Source: an uncultured Clostridium sp.
Lineage (GTDB): Bacteria > Bacillota > Clostridia > Lachnospirales > Lachnospiraceae
NCBI GenBank assembly: GCA_900544905.1
Contig: UQXF01000001.1
Location: 1 to 64,000, forward strand
DNA: 64,000 bases
Reading direction: 5' to 3'
The notes under the pieces were generated by a model. That model was not told the DNA's origin. It saw only the letters and a program-made list of their open reading frames with translations, and ran no database searches. The translations under genes were made by a program, and so were the position numbers. This document shows, piece after piece, positions 29,053-38,306 of the stretch (positions within the stretch are counted from its first letter, which is position 1; the number at the start of each line of letters is the position of its first letter).

Positions 29053-30867
29053 TTATTCATCATCCAGCTTCAGCACACTCATAAATGCCTTCTGCGGAAT
29101 CTCTACATTTCCAATCTGGCGCATCCGCTTCTTTCCCTCTTTCTGTTTCTCTAACAGCTTTTTCTTACGGGTAATATCGCCGCCATAGCACTTGGCAAGC
29201 ACATCCTTGCGAAGCGCCTTCACCGTCTCTCTGGCGATAATCTTGCTTCCAATGGCTGCCTGTATCGGTATCTCAAACAGATGTCTCGGTATCTCACCCT
29301 TTAGCTTCTCACACATCTTACGGCCTCTCTCATAGGCGGTATCAGCATGTACAATAAAGGAAAGGGCATCCACCTCCTCCTTGTTAATCAGAATATCCAG
29401 CTTCACAAGGTCAGAGCGGACATAACCATTCAGCTCATAGTCAAAAGACGCATATCCTCTGGAACGGGACTTTAACGCGTCAAAGAAATCATAAATAATC
29501 TCATTAAGAGGAAGGTCATATTTTAAAAGTGCCCTGGACTCCTCCATATATTCCATGCTCTTATACACACCGCGCCGCTCCTGGCACAGCTGCATAATCG
29601 CACCCACATAGTCCTTTGTCACCATGATTTCCGCAGCCACAAAGGGCTCTTCCATATAATCAATCTGGGACGGGTCCGGAAGATTCGATGGATTGGTAAG
29701 CTCAATCATCTCGCCATCCGTCTTATACACCCGGTACACAACTCCCGGAGCTGTTGTCACCAAATCCAGATTATATTCTCTCTCTAACCGCTCCTGAATA
29801 ATTTCCAGATGCAGCAGTCCTAAAAATCCGCACCGGAAGCCAAAGCCCAGGGCAATGGAAGTCTCTGCCTCGTAGCTTAACGCCGCATCGTTTAACTGCA
29901 GCTTTTCCAATGCATCTCTGAGCTCCGGATACTTTGCTCCATCTGCAGGATAAAGTCCGCAATACACCATAGGATTTGCCTTCTTATATCCCGGAAGGGC
30001 TTCCTCACAGGGATTGTCTGCATCCGTCACCGTATCACCCACCCGGGTCTCCTTCACGTCCTTAAGGCTTGCCGTAATATATCCCACCATTCCGGCGGAA
30101 AGCTCGTCCTGTGGAATGAACTGCCCGGCTCCAAAAATACCCACTTCCACAACCTCAACTGTTGCCCCGGTTGCCATCATTTTAATGCTGCTTCCCTTTC
30201 TCACGGAGCCATCAAACAGACGGCAGAAAATAATAACACCCTTGTAAGCGTCATATTTGCTGTCAAATATAAGCGCCTTAAGCGGTCCATCCACGTCCCC
30301 GGATGGTGCCGGTATCTTCGTTATAATCTGTTCTAACACCTCATCTATATTCAGTCCCGTCTTGGCAGATATCCGCGGTGCATCCTGCGCCTCAATTCCA
30401 ATGACATCCTCTATTTCATTTACAACCCGGTCAGGCTCTGCGCTTGGCAAATCAATCTTGTTGATAACCGGCATGACATCCAAATCATTATCAATGGCAA
30501 GGTAAACATTTGCCAGCGTCTGGGCTTCGATTCCCTGTGCCGCATCAACCACTAAAATGGCGCCCTCGCATGCCGCAAGACTTCGGGATACCTCGTAATT
30601 AAAATCTACATGTCCGGGAGTATCAATTAAATTGAAAATATATTCCTCTCCGTCCTGTGCTTTGTAAACAATCCGCACCGCCTGTGCCTTGATTGTGATT
30701 CCACGCTCCCGCTCCAAATCCATATTGTCAAGAACCTGCGCCTGCATCTCTCTGCTGGTCAGCAGTCCTGTTTTTTCAATAATCCGGTCTGCCAAAGTTG
30801 ATTTTCCATGGTCGATATGTGCAATAATGCAAAAATTACGAATGTGACTCTGGTCTAAATGTGCCAT
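29053..30867 (-). CDS. lepA: LepA/EF-4, ribosome back-translocase GTPase
   Basis: Translational GTPase of 604 residues: G1 [11 protein letters not shown]3 DTPGHVDF, G4 [11 protein letters not shown]-like domains, and the LepA-specific C-terminus ([24 protein letters not shown] is its hallmark region). It acts on stalled or misassembled ribosomes. ATG 30867 follows GGAGAGAAGAA. A good promoter at 30946-30974 shows that it has its own transcription start. Confidence 0.97.
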   Translation of the reverse strand: MAHLDQSHIRNFCIIAHIDHGKSTLADRIIEKTGLLTSREMQAQVLDNMDLERERGITIKAQAVRIVYKAQDGEEYIFNLIDTPGHVDFNYEVSRSLAACEGAILVVDAAQGIEAQTLANVYLAIDNDLDVMPVINKIDLPSAEPDRVVNEIEDVIGIEAQDAPRISAKTGLNIDEVLEQIITKIPAPSGDVDGPLKALIFDSKYDAYKGVIIFCRLFDGSVRKGSSIKMMATGATVEVVEVGIFGAGQFIPQDELSAGMVGYITASLKDVKETRVGDTVTDADNPCEEALPGYKKANPMVYCGLYPADGAKYPELRDALEKLQLNDAALSYEAETSIALGFGFRCGFLGLLHLEIIQERLEREYNLDLVTTAPGVVYRVYKTDGEMIELTNPSNLPDPSQIDYMEEPFVAAEIMVTKDYVGAIMQLCQERRGVYKSMEYMEESRALLKYDLPLNEIIYDFFDALKSRSRGYASFDYELNGYVRSDLVKLDILINKEEVDALSFIVHADTAYERGRKMCEKLKGEIPRHLFEIPIQAAIGSKIIARETVKALRKDVLAKCYGGDITRKKKLLEKQKEGKKRMRQIGNVEIPQKAFMSVLKLDDE

Positions 30868-30945
30868 TTCTTCTCTCCTGTTCCACAATCCGGCTGCCGG
30901 GAAGAAATAAATTGCCCTATTCAGCCAGACTACATAATTGGTATA

Positions 30946-30974
30946 ATTATAGCATATTATTCTTTTTTACTCAA
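30946..30974 (-). promoter_or_regulatory. Sigma-A promoter of lepA-hemW
   Basis: On the minus strand, TTGAGT (30974-30969), a 17-base spacer and a perfect TATAAT (30951-30946). The -35 box lies inside the last codons of spoIIP. Confidence 0.75.
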
Positions 30975-32084
30975 CACTTTATAAAGGATTGCCGCCAGTG
31001 GTTCCATGGCGTTTTTCTCCTCCTCCAGCGTATTATTTTGTGCCCCCACCTCAATCAGGGCTGTTCTCGGCAGCAGATGAAGATTATACCGGAGGCTTCG
31101 CACATAAATCTTTCTCACATAATCCCCATAATGCTCTTTTCCGGTCAGGTACATCTGAAAGGAAAATGCCAGGTTGGTAAGCTTATTGGGATTTTTCAGA
31201 TACTCAATCTCTCCATTCATATTGGAGCGGCTGACGCCATTTAAAAACATGATTTTTGCTGTCTGCTTGCCATTTACCTCCGTCACAAGATGGGTCTCCT
31301 CATCGACACCGTCCCTGTGCAAATCAATCACCACCTCAATTGACGGATTTTCCTTTAATATTTTTGACACGCTGTTATATGCATTCTCATATGCCTTGCT
31401 TCTGTCTAAAACCCCGTCAATTACATCATAGGCAGTCTCATCATGATAGACCGGGATTCCGTACTGCTCCTCCAGAATCCGGGTGAGATAACTCCCCACC
31501 CCAATAATGGTATCCTCCTTTTTTCCCTCCCTGCTGTCAGCAAAGCTCTCCGAACCGTGGGTGTGGTAAATAAGTATTTTATATTCCTTTTTGTCCCCTG
31601 TCTGCTTTAAATCCTCCACTGTCAAATCCGAATCCAGCAGATTCCCGATATCCAGCTCTTCCTTCGTCATACTGGTATTGCTGTCCACCACAAATATCTT
31701 GCTGAGCAGGAAATCCGCTTCTTTCAGCTGTTCCCTGGTATATGTTGTCCCGCCTGTTCCATCCGCCAGGGTAGTCACGGAATTGTCCAATCCACTGTCC
31801 TCCGTTTCCAGTGTTTCCATTATAATATCACCATTCACCGGCTCCTCGTTTTCATCCTCATAAAACCAGTCCGGAACCTGGTAATCCGCCGCATAGTCCA
31901 CCTCCGGATTTCCATATTCCTGTTCATATGTAAGCAGCGGTATCATCTGGGCAGTCATTTTCAGAAAAATGTCCTCATCCTCCTCTGGAGGAAAACACAA
32001 AAACCAGAGAATAAGGAGCGCCAATACCGCAAATCTTTTTTTATTTGATTTTTTTATATTCCCGGAATACTGATATTTTTTCAT
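30957..32084 (-). CDS. spoIIP: SpoIIP, spore engulfment peptidoglycan hydrolase
   Basis: Stage II sporulation protein P of 375 residues: one N-terminal membrane anchor (about 17-32), an acidic linker, then the SpoIIP amidase/endopeptidase domain with the zinc and active-site motifs [17 protein letters not shown] and [10 protein letters not shown]. With SpoIID and SpoIIM it thins septal peptidoglycan so the mother cell can engulf the forespore. It lies directly after gpr, as in Bacillus (gpr-spoIIP). Confidence 0.95.
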   Translation of the reverse strand: MKKYQYSGNIKKSNKKRFAVLALLILWFLCFPPEEDEDIFLKMTAQMIPLLTYEQEYGNPEVDYAADYQVPDWFYEDENEEPVNGDIIMETLETEDSGLDNSVTTLADGTGGTTYTREQLKEADFLLSKIFVVDSNTSMTKEELDIGNLLDSDLTVEDLKQTGDKKEYKILIYHTHGSESFADSREGKKEDTIIGVGSYLTRILEEQYGIPVYHDETAYDVIDGVLDRSKAYENAYNSVSKILKENPSIEVVIDLHRDGVDEETHLVTEVNGKQTAKIMFLNGVSRSNMNGEIEYLKNPNKLTNLAFSFQMYLTGKEHYGDYVRKIYVRSLRYNLHLLPRTALIEVGAQNNTLEEEKNAMEPLAAILYKVLSKKE

Positions 32085-32123
32085 AATACCATTTTATTCC
32101 GGATTTTATATTGTATGCCAGAA

Positions 32124-33029
32124 TTATGCCAGCGCCGCCTGGTTAATGGCTTCCGAAATGGTATAGCTTATCCGTTTTACCGCCTCGTCAATATCCTTCG
32201 GTGTAACAAACATGTCCTCCAGATATGGGGTCACCATTTCGCAGGCCAGCTGGTAGCGCTCTTCCTCGTTGAATTTTTTCAGCACATTTTTTGTCGCCTG
32301 TTTTCCAATAGCTGACACCATAACATTCATGGCGTCATTTACAATTGTGGGAACCGCAATTACCGTAGGAACGCCAATGGCAAGAACCGGAATCCCCACA
32401 CTTTCCTTATTGATTGCATTTCTATGGTTTCCCACCCCGGAGCCCGGTGTAATTCCCGTGTCTGCCAGCTGTATGGTCTTGTTAAGGCGGTCCGATTCCC
32501 TTGCCGCTAACGCATCTATAACAATTAACAGCTCCGGCTTAATCTCTTTTACCAGCGCCTTTAAAATTGTCACGGATTCCATTCCGGTCTGCGCCATGAC
32601 CCCCGGCGCAATGGCGCTGATTTCCACACTCTTTGAGATGATTCCCTCCTGCAGCAGATGCCTGGTCACATACAGGTTGTCAATAACAAAGGGACCCAGC
32701 GCATCCGGTGTAACCTCCCTGTTGCCGAGTCCTGCCACCATAATACGTTTTTTATTTCCGATGAACTGCCTTAAATGTCTCGCCAGCACCTCCGTCATGG
32801 GTTCGTGAAAGCCCTCGTCATGCTGCCTTAAATGCTCGCTCTCCAGTGTAATATAGGTTCCAATCGGCTTTCCCAGGCTCATGGCACCCTGGTCGTTTTC
32901 CACCACAATCCGCACTTCCTTAATGTCGGTATCCCCATTATTTTTTGTCATCACATGTACGCCCGTAATAGGCTCGTCACTCTGGATATCCTCCTTCATT
33001 TCCACCGCAAGGTCTGTTCTGCCACGCAT
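32124..33029 (-). CDS. gpr: Gpr, germination protease
   Basis: Aspartic-like spore endopeptidase of 301 residues that degrades small acid-soluble proteins on germination. Recognisable blocks are VAGLGNREVTPDALGP, IDALAARESDRLNKTIQ and TDTGITPGSGVGNHR-like sequence. The N-terminus MRGRTDLAVE resembles the zymogen cleavage site, which mimics the substrate site, so a short propeptide is expected. ATG 33029 follows GAGGGA. I did not find a convincing SigG promoter upstream. Confidence 0.95.
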   Translation of the reverse strand: MRGRTDLAVEMKEDIQSDEPITGVHVMTKNNGDTDIKEVRIVVENDQGAMSLGKPIGTYITLESEHLRQHDEGFHEPMTEVLARHLRQFIGNKKRIMVAGLGNREVTPDALGPFVIDNLYVTRHLLQEGIISKSVEISAIAPGVMAQTGMESVTILKALVKEIKPELLIVIDALAARESDRLNKTIQLADTGITPGSGVGNHRNAINKESVGIPVLAIGVPTVIAVPTIVNDAMNVMVSAIGKQATKNVLKKFNEEERYQLACEMVTPYLEDMFVTPKDIDEAVKRISYTISEAINQAALA

Positions 33030-33163
33030 TCTATTTCCCTCTTTTCCTTTATCATTTTATACATATTTTTTCCATTTTCCTGTGCTTTTATACGATAAAT
33101 CTTTTGAGGGATTGCTATTTGCGCCCGCGGCATAATCCAGGGCAAAAAAATTTTGAAAAATTA

Positions 33164-33192
33164 TTGACAATATTTAGGTTTGCTAGTATTAT
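33164..33192 (+). promoter_or_regulatory. Sigma-A promoter of rpsT
   Basis: Perfect -35 TTGACA, a 17-base spacer, and -10 TATTAT; transcription would begin near 33199, about 80 bases before the start codon. A typical strong ribosomal-protein promoter, divergent from gpr. Confidence 0.85.
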
Positions 33193-33280
33193 TGATGAGT
33201 ATGTTTACATTAGATTGTCCGTGTCCGGTTTTAATGTAAAACCATAAAATATAAAAATTATAGTAATGGAGGTGTCTGAT

Positions 33281-33544
33281 TTGGCAAATATCAAATCTGC
33301 AAAGAAGAGAATCAAGGTTATTGAGACCAAGACAATGAGAAACAAAATGGTGAAGTCTAAGTTAAAGACTCTTCTCAAGAAGTTTGATGCTGCTGTAGCT
33401 TCTGGCGATAAGGCTTCAGCAGAAGCACAGTTAAAGGTTTGTACATCTGAGCTTAGCAAGGCTGCTGCTAAGGGCATTTTGCACAAGAATACTGCTTCAA
33501 GAAAGATTTCACGTTTAGCTGCTGCCGTTAACAAAATGGCATAG
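33281..33544 (+). CDS. rpsT: Ribosomal protein S20
   Basis: Small-subunit protein of 87 residues: ANIKSAKKRIKVIETKTMRN at the N-terminus, helical throughout, ending in the conserved ILHKNTASRKISRLAAAVNK. The start is TTG 33281, seven bases after GGAGGTG. The ATG at 33266 is part of the ribosome-binding site and would add five residues foreign to S20. In E. coli S20 is also read from a UUG start and is autoregulated in translation. Confidence 0.96.
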   Translation: MANIKSAKKRIKVIETKTMRNKMVKSKLKTLLKKFDAAVASGDKASAEAQLKVCTSELSKAAAKGILHKNTASRKISRLAAAVNKMA

Positions 33545-33555
33545 GCAAATAGAGC

Positions 33556-33590
33556 AAAAGGACTGGCTTAACCCACCAGTCCTTTTTTAT
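33556..33590 (+). terminator. Rho-independent terminator of rpsT
   Basis: Perfect 11-bp stem AAAAGGACTGG / CCAGTCCTTTT with a 9-base loop and a T-rich tail, starting 12 bases after the stop codon. Confidence 0.9.
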
Positions 33591-33601
33591 TTTTATAGCA
33601 G

Positions 33602-33630
33602 TTTACAAATACCTCAAATAATGTTATAAT
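33602..33630 (+). promoter_or_regulatory. Promoter of the antitoxin RNA
   Basis: TTTACA, a 17-base spacer and a perfect TATAAT, just beyond the rpsT terminator. No reading frame follows it; it points into the 3' end of the small toxin gene on the other strand. Confidence 0.75.
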
Positions 33631-33636
33631 CTAATC

Positions 33637-33727
33637 ACAAAAGGAACAATCGCCCACAAGGGGGTTGACCAGTTAACAAAATAGCAATGCCACCCTGCAC
33701 CGGTCAAAGTACAAGGGTGGTTTTTGC
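33637..33727 (+). ncRNA. Putative antisense antitoxin RNA
   Basis: Predicted RNA of about 90 bases from the promoter at 33602-33630 to the T run at 33721-33725 after the hairpin. It has no reading frame and is complementary to the 3' part of the toxin transcript (33681-33730 and beyond). The hairpin loop exposes GGTCAA (33702-33707), which also occurs in the same orientation at 33855-33860 in the toxin leader, so a second contact by loop pairing is possible. This is the arrangement known from fst/RNAII-type and TxpA/RatA-type systems. Both ends are inferred. Confidence 0.6.
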
Positions 33728-33730
33728 TAT
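33681..33730. terminator. Bidirectional hairpin terminator shared by toxin mRNA and antisense RNA
   Basis: Inverted repeat of 17 and 19 bases (33681-33697 with 33712-33730) around the core CCACCCT / AGGGTGG. The plus strand is followed by TTTTT inside the outer arm; the minus strand ends in ATTTTG. The two convergent RNAs would therefore overlap at their 3' ends. Confidence 0.7.
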
Positions 33731-33736
33731 GTATGA

Positions 33737-33826
33737 CTACTTACAAAACGTAAAAACGAATGTAAGCAATGCCAAAAGGAAAAGACCAAAGGTCATCAAG
33801 TCCTTAAAATCAAAATGATTTTTCAT
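33737..33826 (-). CDS. Small holin-like type I toxin peptide
   Basis: Peptide of 29 residues (MKNHFDFKDLMTFGLFLLAL followed by LTFVFTFCK): a short polar start, one hydrophobic membrane helix, and a basic end. It fits the 'putative holin-like toxin' family of Firmicutes type I toxins by size, pattern and genetic layout. ATG 33826 follows GGGGGTG by six bases. Its promoter (33892-33920) gives a transcript of about 200 bases with a leader of about 60 bases. Such peptides insert into the membrane and are normally silenced by an antisense RNA, here probably read from 33637 onward. Confidence 0.75.
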   Translation of the reverse strand: MKNHFDFKDLMTFGLFLLALLTFVFTFCK

Positions 33827-33891
33827 AGGCATCACCCCCATTCTTTTGGAATGAGGTCAACACACCCTGTAACACGATTGCTCCATGGCTA

Positions 33892-33920
33892 ATTCTACCA
33901 TATTCTCTTAATTCTGACAA
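33892..33920 (-). promoter_or_regulatory. Promoter of the toxin mRNA
   Basis: On the minus strand, TTGTCA (33920-33915), a 17-base spacer and TAGAAT (33897-33892). The predicted start near 33885 leaves a leader of about 60 bases, part of which (GGTCAA on the plus strand at 33855) matches the antisense RNA loop. Confidence 0.7.
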
Positions 33921-33974
33921 ACCCTGTATAGCCACGAAAACGTATTATTTACCTGTCACATGTAAACATTTTTA

Positions 33975-34952
33975 TCACTGGGAAAATTCCACAATCAAAA
34001 GCTCCACCCCTACAACATCCTGCACCATTCCGGTTTTAATCCCCTGGTCCGTTGCCTGGCATTTCTCCACCATGCTTTTCAGTCTTTCATAAGAATATTT
34101 TCCTGCCTGGGCTGCATATTTTTTCACACTAAAGGGCGGAATCCCACAGGCTGCCGCCATTGTCTTGTTATCTTTTCCCTCGGACATAAGCACCGATATC
34201 TGCATCAAAATATGAAAATGCCTGGTAAGCATATACAGCACACGCATAGCCGGTTCCCGCAGGGCAAGCAAATCATGATAGAGCAGCAATGCTTTATCCT
34301 GGTTATGCACACCGATTGCATCCAGCATCTCAAACATTTTATCGGATGCCTGGCTGACACATACCTCCCGGATATCCTCCAGAGTAATTTTCTCACTGTC
34401 GTAGCAGTAACAGAAAAGCTTCTCCATCTCGTTTTTCAGCAAAAGCATATCCGTTCCCATATGCTCCACAAAATAGAAAATAGCCGAATCCTCTATCTGC
34501 TTTCCCTCTGCCCTGCAAAGTCCTTTTACCCAGGTAATCAGCATTTTTTCGTCCGGTGTGTTCATCTCCGAAGCATATCCATGCTTGCCAATCCATTTGT
34601 ATAAACGGCTTCTCTTGTCAACCTCTTTTTCCACAAAAATTACATGGGTGGAGTCCGGGAACTGTTCCAGCCGTTTTTCTATTTCCTCCGGCGTCTTTTT
34701 AAACAATCCGCTGTTTTCCAGGACAAGCACGCGTTCTTCCGCAAAAAACGGCAGGGTTTCCCCGATATCCAGTACCGCCTGCAGCTGGAAATTATTCCCC
34801 TCAAAATAATTATAGTTCATGGTATCCTCTGTATCCACCATGGCTTTTGCCAGCTTATCCCTGTACTGCCGCTTCAGATAATCCTCTGTTCCGAATAACA
34901 GGTAAAACTGCTTTATCTCATTTTTCTCAATATCCTGATTAATCGTTTTCAT
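33975..34952 (-). CDS. holA: DNA polymerase III subunit delta
   Basis: Clamp-loader delta subunit of 325 residues: N-terminal AAA+-like domain without a functional Walker A (FYLLFGTEDYLKRQY), a central lid, and an all-helical collar domain. It opens the beta clamp during replication. ATG 34952 follows GGAGAG and overlaps the comEC end by 14 bases. The order comEC-holA-...-rpsT is a common Firmicutes arrangement. Confidence 0.93.
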   Translation of the reverse strand: MKTINQDIEKNEIKQFYLLFGTEDYLKRQYRDKLAKAMVDTEDTMNYNYFEGNNFQLQAVLDIGETLPFFAEERVLVLENSGLFKKTPEEIEKRLEQFPDSTHVIFVEKEVDKRSRLYKWIGKHGYASEMNTPDEKMLITWVKGLCRAEGKQIEDSAIFYFVEHMGTDMLLLKNEMEKLFCYCYDSEKITLEDIREVCVSQASDKMFEMLDAIGVHNQDKALLLYHDLLALREPAMRVLYMLTRHFHILMQISVLMSEGKDNKTMAAACGIPPFSVKKYAAQAGKYSYERLKSMVEKCQATDQGIKTGMVQDVVGVELLIVEFSQ

Positions 34953-37320
34953 AAACTCTCCAATCCGTCAAAAACGGTGTCACCCGGTATGTCCTTCCAT
35001 CTGTATCTATGGTAATTGCTCCACTGTCTTTTGTCAAATATATCTTTTCTGCGTACACAGACAGCCGCTCCATAACCTCTGCTGCCGGATGTCCGTAACG
35101 GTTTCCCTCCCCCACAGACACACATGCCACCTCCGGGCGTACTGTCTTTAAAAAGACCTCCGAGGAAGCTGTTGCAGAGCCATGGTGCGCCACCTTCAAA
35201 ACCTCTATTGTTTCCCCGGTCATATCCGCAAGAATACTTTCTTCTACCGACTTATCCATATCACCTGTTAACAGGGTGTCAAAATTCCGGTAGGAAAGCT
35301 TTAATACAAGGCTGCCCGTATTCTTATCCGCATATTCCTTTGCCTCCGGATTTAGGCAGGTAAAAATTGTTCCATCTATCTGTAACGTATCTCCCTTTTT
35401 CATGTAGTAAAGCCTGCATCCCTTTTTCATTGCCATCTGCTCCAGTTTGCGGTAGGCTTCATCAGGATTTGCAATATCCGGAAGCACAAAATTACCAACA
35501 AAAACCGTATCGTCCTCTAAAAGCTCTGCAATGCCGCTATAATGGTCGCTGTCGCTGTGGGTGACAAAAACATAATCCAGCCTTCCGGCGCCATAAAATT
35601 TAGCGCTGTTTTTTAATACATAGGTACCCACCTTCTGTCTTGAGCTGCTGCCCCCGTCTATGAGAATATGGCATCTTGACGGAGTGCGGATATAGATTCC
35701 ATCTCCCTGTCCCACATCAAGCATACACACAGTTAATGAAGCTGGCAGGCAAAAAAACGCAAATTGTAACACGTAAGCTGCTCCGGCACCCGCCAGCAGG
35801 AATTTCCGGTATATTTCTATCCTTCTGCATTTTTTCTTACAATACCTGCCTATGACTGAGGCTTCCTCCCGGCTGTACGCCGCTAACAGGAAAACCGCTA
35901 TTATCATATAATATCCTGCTATCCAGCGCATATCCGGTCTGCCGGTGCATACCGTGTGAAAGGGAAGACCCTCGCTGGCATGACACAGCCACACATACAG
36001 CTTAAATATAAGCTGCGCCGGCAGGCTCATGAGCCTTGCCCCCTCCAGCCAAAAACACCCGGCTAATCCCCCTGCAATCAAAACCAACAAAAGAAGGCTC
36101 ATCAACGGCACCACAATTACATTTAACAGCACACCGTACAGGGGTATCTCATAGAAATAATAAAGCATAACCGGCAAAAGCACCAGCTGTACACTGATAC
36201 TCACAAACAGACCCTCCAGACAATGCGGCATTTCCGGTAACAGAAGCTTCCAGACAGGATTTACCAACGCAATCCCCATAACCGCTCCAAAGGAAAGCAG
36301 AAAGCCCGCCTGGGTTATCTGGTATGGGTTTAACAAAAGCATCCAAAACAGAGCCAGGGCAATGGAGGTCAGTGCATCATACCTCCTGCCCCCTACATCT
36401 GCCCCAATGGAAATTATCAGCATAACCACCGCCCGCATTGTAGCCCCGGACATCCCCGTCATCATGCCATACAGGCAGATAAAAGCCATTCCGATACCCG
36501 CCGATACCAGATAGCTGCCCGACAGCTTTCTCAAGAAATGATACAGTGTCCCTCCAATCATGGCAATATGCAATCCGGAAATGGCTATCAGGTGGGCAAT
36601 TCCATTTCTCTGGTAGAGCTGTTTCAGCTCTGTATCCAGCCCTTCCTTATCCCCCAAAACCATTGCCGCCGCAAGAGACCCATTCTCCTCATCTAACATA
36701 TCATAATACACACCGGACAACCGTTGCCGGATTTCGTACAAATACTGCCGGACCGGCACCTCCGGAGACACCACAGTCTCCAGCTCCGTCTCCTGCAGGG
36801 CGAGAAATACACCGTTCCCATATTGATAGCTTTGCTCATCATACCCGCCTGGATTGGCAGCTCTTGAAAATTCCTTCACTCTGCCTCTTCCCTCAATCCG
36901 GCTTCCCAGCAGCAATGTCTCCTGTCCTTCCAGCGAGACCTCCAGCTTCATATGAAACGGATGCTGCTCCTGTGCATCGCTGTCCGTCAGCTCCCTGACC
37001 GCCACAATATAACAGGTTTCCCGTTCCGAAACTTCCATCCCTGTTATTTTTCCGGCAAACCATATCTCCTTCCCGGTCTGCTCCATATAGTATTCCGTCA
37101 TACAGCGGGTACCTGCCATACAGCATGCACCCATCACAAAAAACAAAAGCCCCAGTCCGAGAATGTTCCTGTTCTCCTTTATCCAGCCTGGGGTTTTCCT
37201 TTGCAGGCACAGGGCTGTCAGTAATGCCCCGGCTCCAATTGTACATAAAACCACCGCACCTATTGGTAATGCTCTGGTTAACACCTCTCCAAGTATGAAC
37301 AAGCTTACCCAATAAAGCAT
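34939..37320 (-). CDS. comEC: ComEC/Rec2, DNA uptake channel
   Basis: Polytopic membrane protein of about 793 residues: an N-terminal DUF4131 region, the 'Competence' membrane domain (about 200-460, with AISGLHIAMIGG), and a C-terminal metallo-beta-lactamase-like domain (LDVGQGDGIYI, THSDSDHYSG, KVAHHGS). ComEC forms the channel through which one strand of incoming DNA enters the cell, and the C-terminal domain may degrade the other strand. The start is uncertain: ATG 37320, or TTG 37332 which follows the upstream stop directly; neither has a strong ribosome site. With comEA in the same unit and the pilus ATPases elsewhere, it suggests natural transformation. Confidence 0.93.
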   Translation of the reverse strand: MLYWVSLFILGEVLTRALPIGAVVLCTIGAGALLTALCLQRKTPGWIKENRNILGLGLLFFVMGACCMAGTRCMTEYYMEQTGKEIWFAGKITGMEVSERETCYIVAVRELTDSDAQEQHPFHMKLEVSLEGQETLLLGSRIEGRGRVKEFSRAANPGGYDEQSYQYGNGVFLALQETELETVVSPEVPVRQYLYEIRQRLSGVYYDMLDEENGSLAAAMVLGDKEGLDTELKQLYQRNGIAHLIAISGLHIAMIGGTLYHFLRKLSGSYLVSAGIGMAFICLYGMMTGMSGATMRAVVMLIISIGADVGGRRYDALTSIALALFWMLLLNPYQITQAGFLLSFGAVMGIALVNPVWKLLLPEMPHCLEGLFVSISVQLVLLPVMLYYFYEIPLYGVLLNVIVVPLMSLLLLVLIAGGLAGCFWLEGARLMSLPAQLIFKLYVWLCHASEGLPFHTVCTGRPDMRWIAGYYMIIAVFLLAAYSREEASVIGRYCKKKCRRIEIYRKFLLAGAGAAYVLQFAFFCLPASLTVCMLDVGQGDGIYIRTPSRCHILIDGGSSSRQKVGTYVLKNSAKFYGAGRLDYVFVTHSDSDHYSGIAELLEDDTVFVGNFVLPDIANPDEAYRKLEQMAMKKGCRLYYMKKGDTLQIDGTIFTCLNPEAKEYADKNTGSLVLKLSYRNFDTLLTGDMDKSVEESILADMTGETIEVLKVAHHGSATASSEVFLKTVRPEVACVSVGEGNRYGHPAAEVMERLSVYAEKIYLTKDSGAITIDTDGRTYRVTPFLTDWRVYEND

Positions 37321-37332
37321 CGGTCTTTTCAA

Positions 37333-38292
37333 TTATTCTTCTGTTTCCTCCTGTTCAATCAAATCCAGATTCCGCTCAAAAATACCGTCAAAGGGCATGG
37401 TTTCCCTGTAAAACGGCTGTTTTTCCCCATTTTTCAAAAACTGTACCTTTGAAACCGTCGGAAGCTCCACCAGGGAGTTCACAACGGAATACACAATGAT
37501 ATCGTTTTTCAGGGTATTGTTGGTATCATAAAATTCATCACTTAAATCTACATAACAGATTCCGTCCTTTACCGACAGGTTCTGAATGGTTGTTTTTTCC
37601 GACAGCGTGGCTGTATAGCCCTCTCCCTCCGGTCCATCAATCAGGGATTCCACCACAATTCTTGCCAGAGATGTATTATTGGATATCTCTACCGTCTTGC
37701 GGTATTCCTTTAAGGCTTCTCCGGATTCATTGGCAAAATACAGTACAATGGTTCCCTTTTGTTTATATCCACTTTCACTGTCAAAAGACATATTAAAGGA
37801 ATCCGCATCAAAGCTCTCGGAAACCGTCGCTGTATCCTCATTCGCATTGGCAACATCTGTCAGGGAAAGAGTCACGGAATCAATCCCCTCCAGCTGTAAT
37901 AATGATTTTACGGTGCACGCCTTAAAAAACAAGAGAGACTCTGCATCCACAGAATCATACAATACATTAAAAACTGCCTCCAGACCACCATGTCTGCTGC
38001 CAGGTCTGGTTTCAATATAGGTTATACCCTCCGGTATCGGCGTCTGGTAATCCACATTCGTCTCTGCATTCTCTAAAAATTCAATCAATCCATCTGCATC
38101 CGCCAGCACATCCCCACTATTTTCCAGGGTATATACCTCCTGCACAATATCGGTTTTGTCCGTATTGACAAAGTAAGCATAAATCTGGTTTTCTTCCAGT
38201 ACCACAGGCTCCTCAGCCACCGGCTCCTCTGTTCCGCATGCCGTCAGCAGCCCGGTTAATATGAAAAGAAATAATAAATAAACTTTTTTCAT
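37333..38292 (-). CDS. GerMN-domain lipoprotein
   Basis: Lipoprotein of 319 residues with lipobox LLTAC at positions 15-19. Two GerMN-like domains follow (about 35-150 and 185-290; the second has TIVLYFANESGEALKEYRKT and VKDGICYVDLS). In spore formers GerMN proteins act in germination or sporulation. In actinobacteria a GerMN lipoprotein, LpqB, sits next to the MtrAB two-component system. Here it directly follows a histidine kinase, so it may modulate that sensor. ATG 38292. Confidence 0.8.
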   Translation of the reverse strand: MKKVYLLFLFILTGLLTACGTEEPVAEEPVVLEENQIYAYFVNTDKTDIVQEVYTLENSGDVLADADGLIEFLENAETNVDYQTPIPEGITYIETRPGSRHGGLEAVFNVLYDSVDAESLLFFKACTVKSLLQLEGIDSVTLSLTDVANANEDTATVSESFDADSFNMSFDSESGYKQKGTIVLYFANESGEALKEYRKTVEISNNTSLARIVVESLIDGPEGEGYTATLSEKTTIQNLSVKDGICYVDLSDEFYDTNNTLKNDIIVYSVVNSLVELPTVSKVQFLKNGEKQPFYRETMPFDGIFERNLDLIEQEETEE

Positions 38293-38306
38293 AATGTCAC
38301 GTCACC

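Noticed and set aside
33205..33534. Minus-strand frame opposite rpsT
   Set aside because: S20 is unmistakable on the plus strand.
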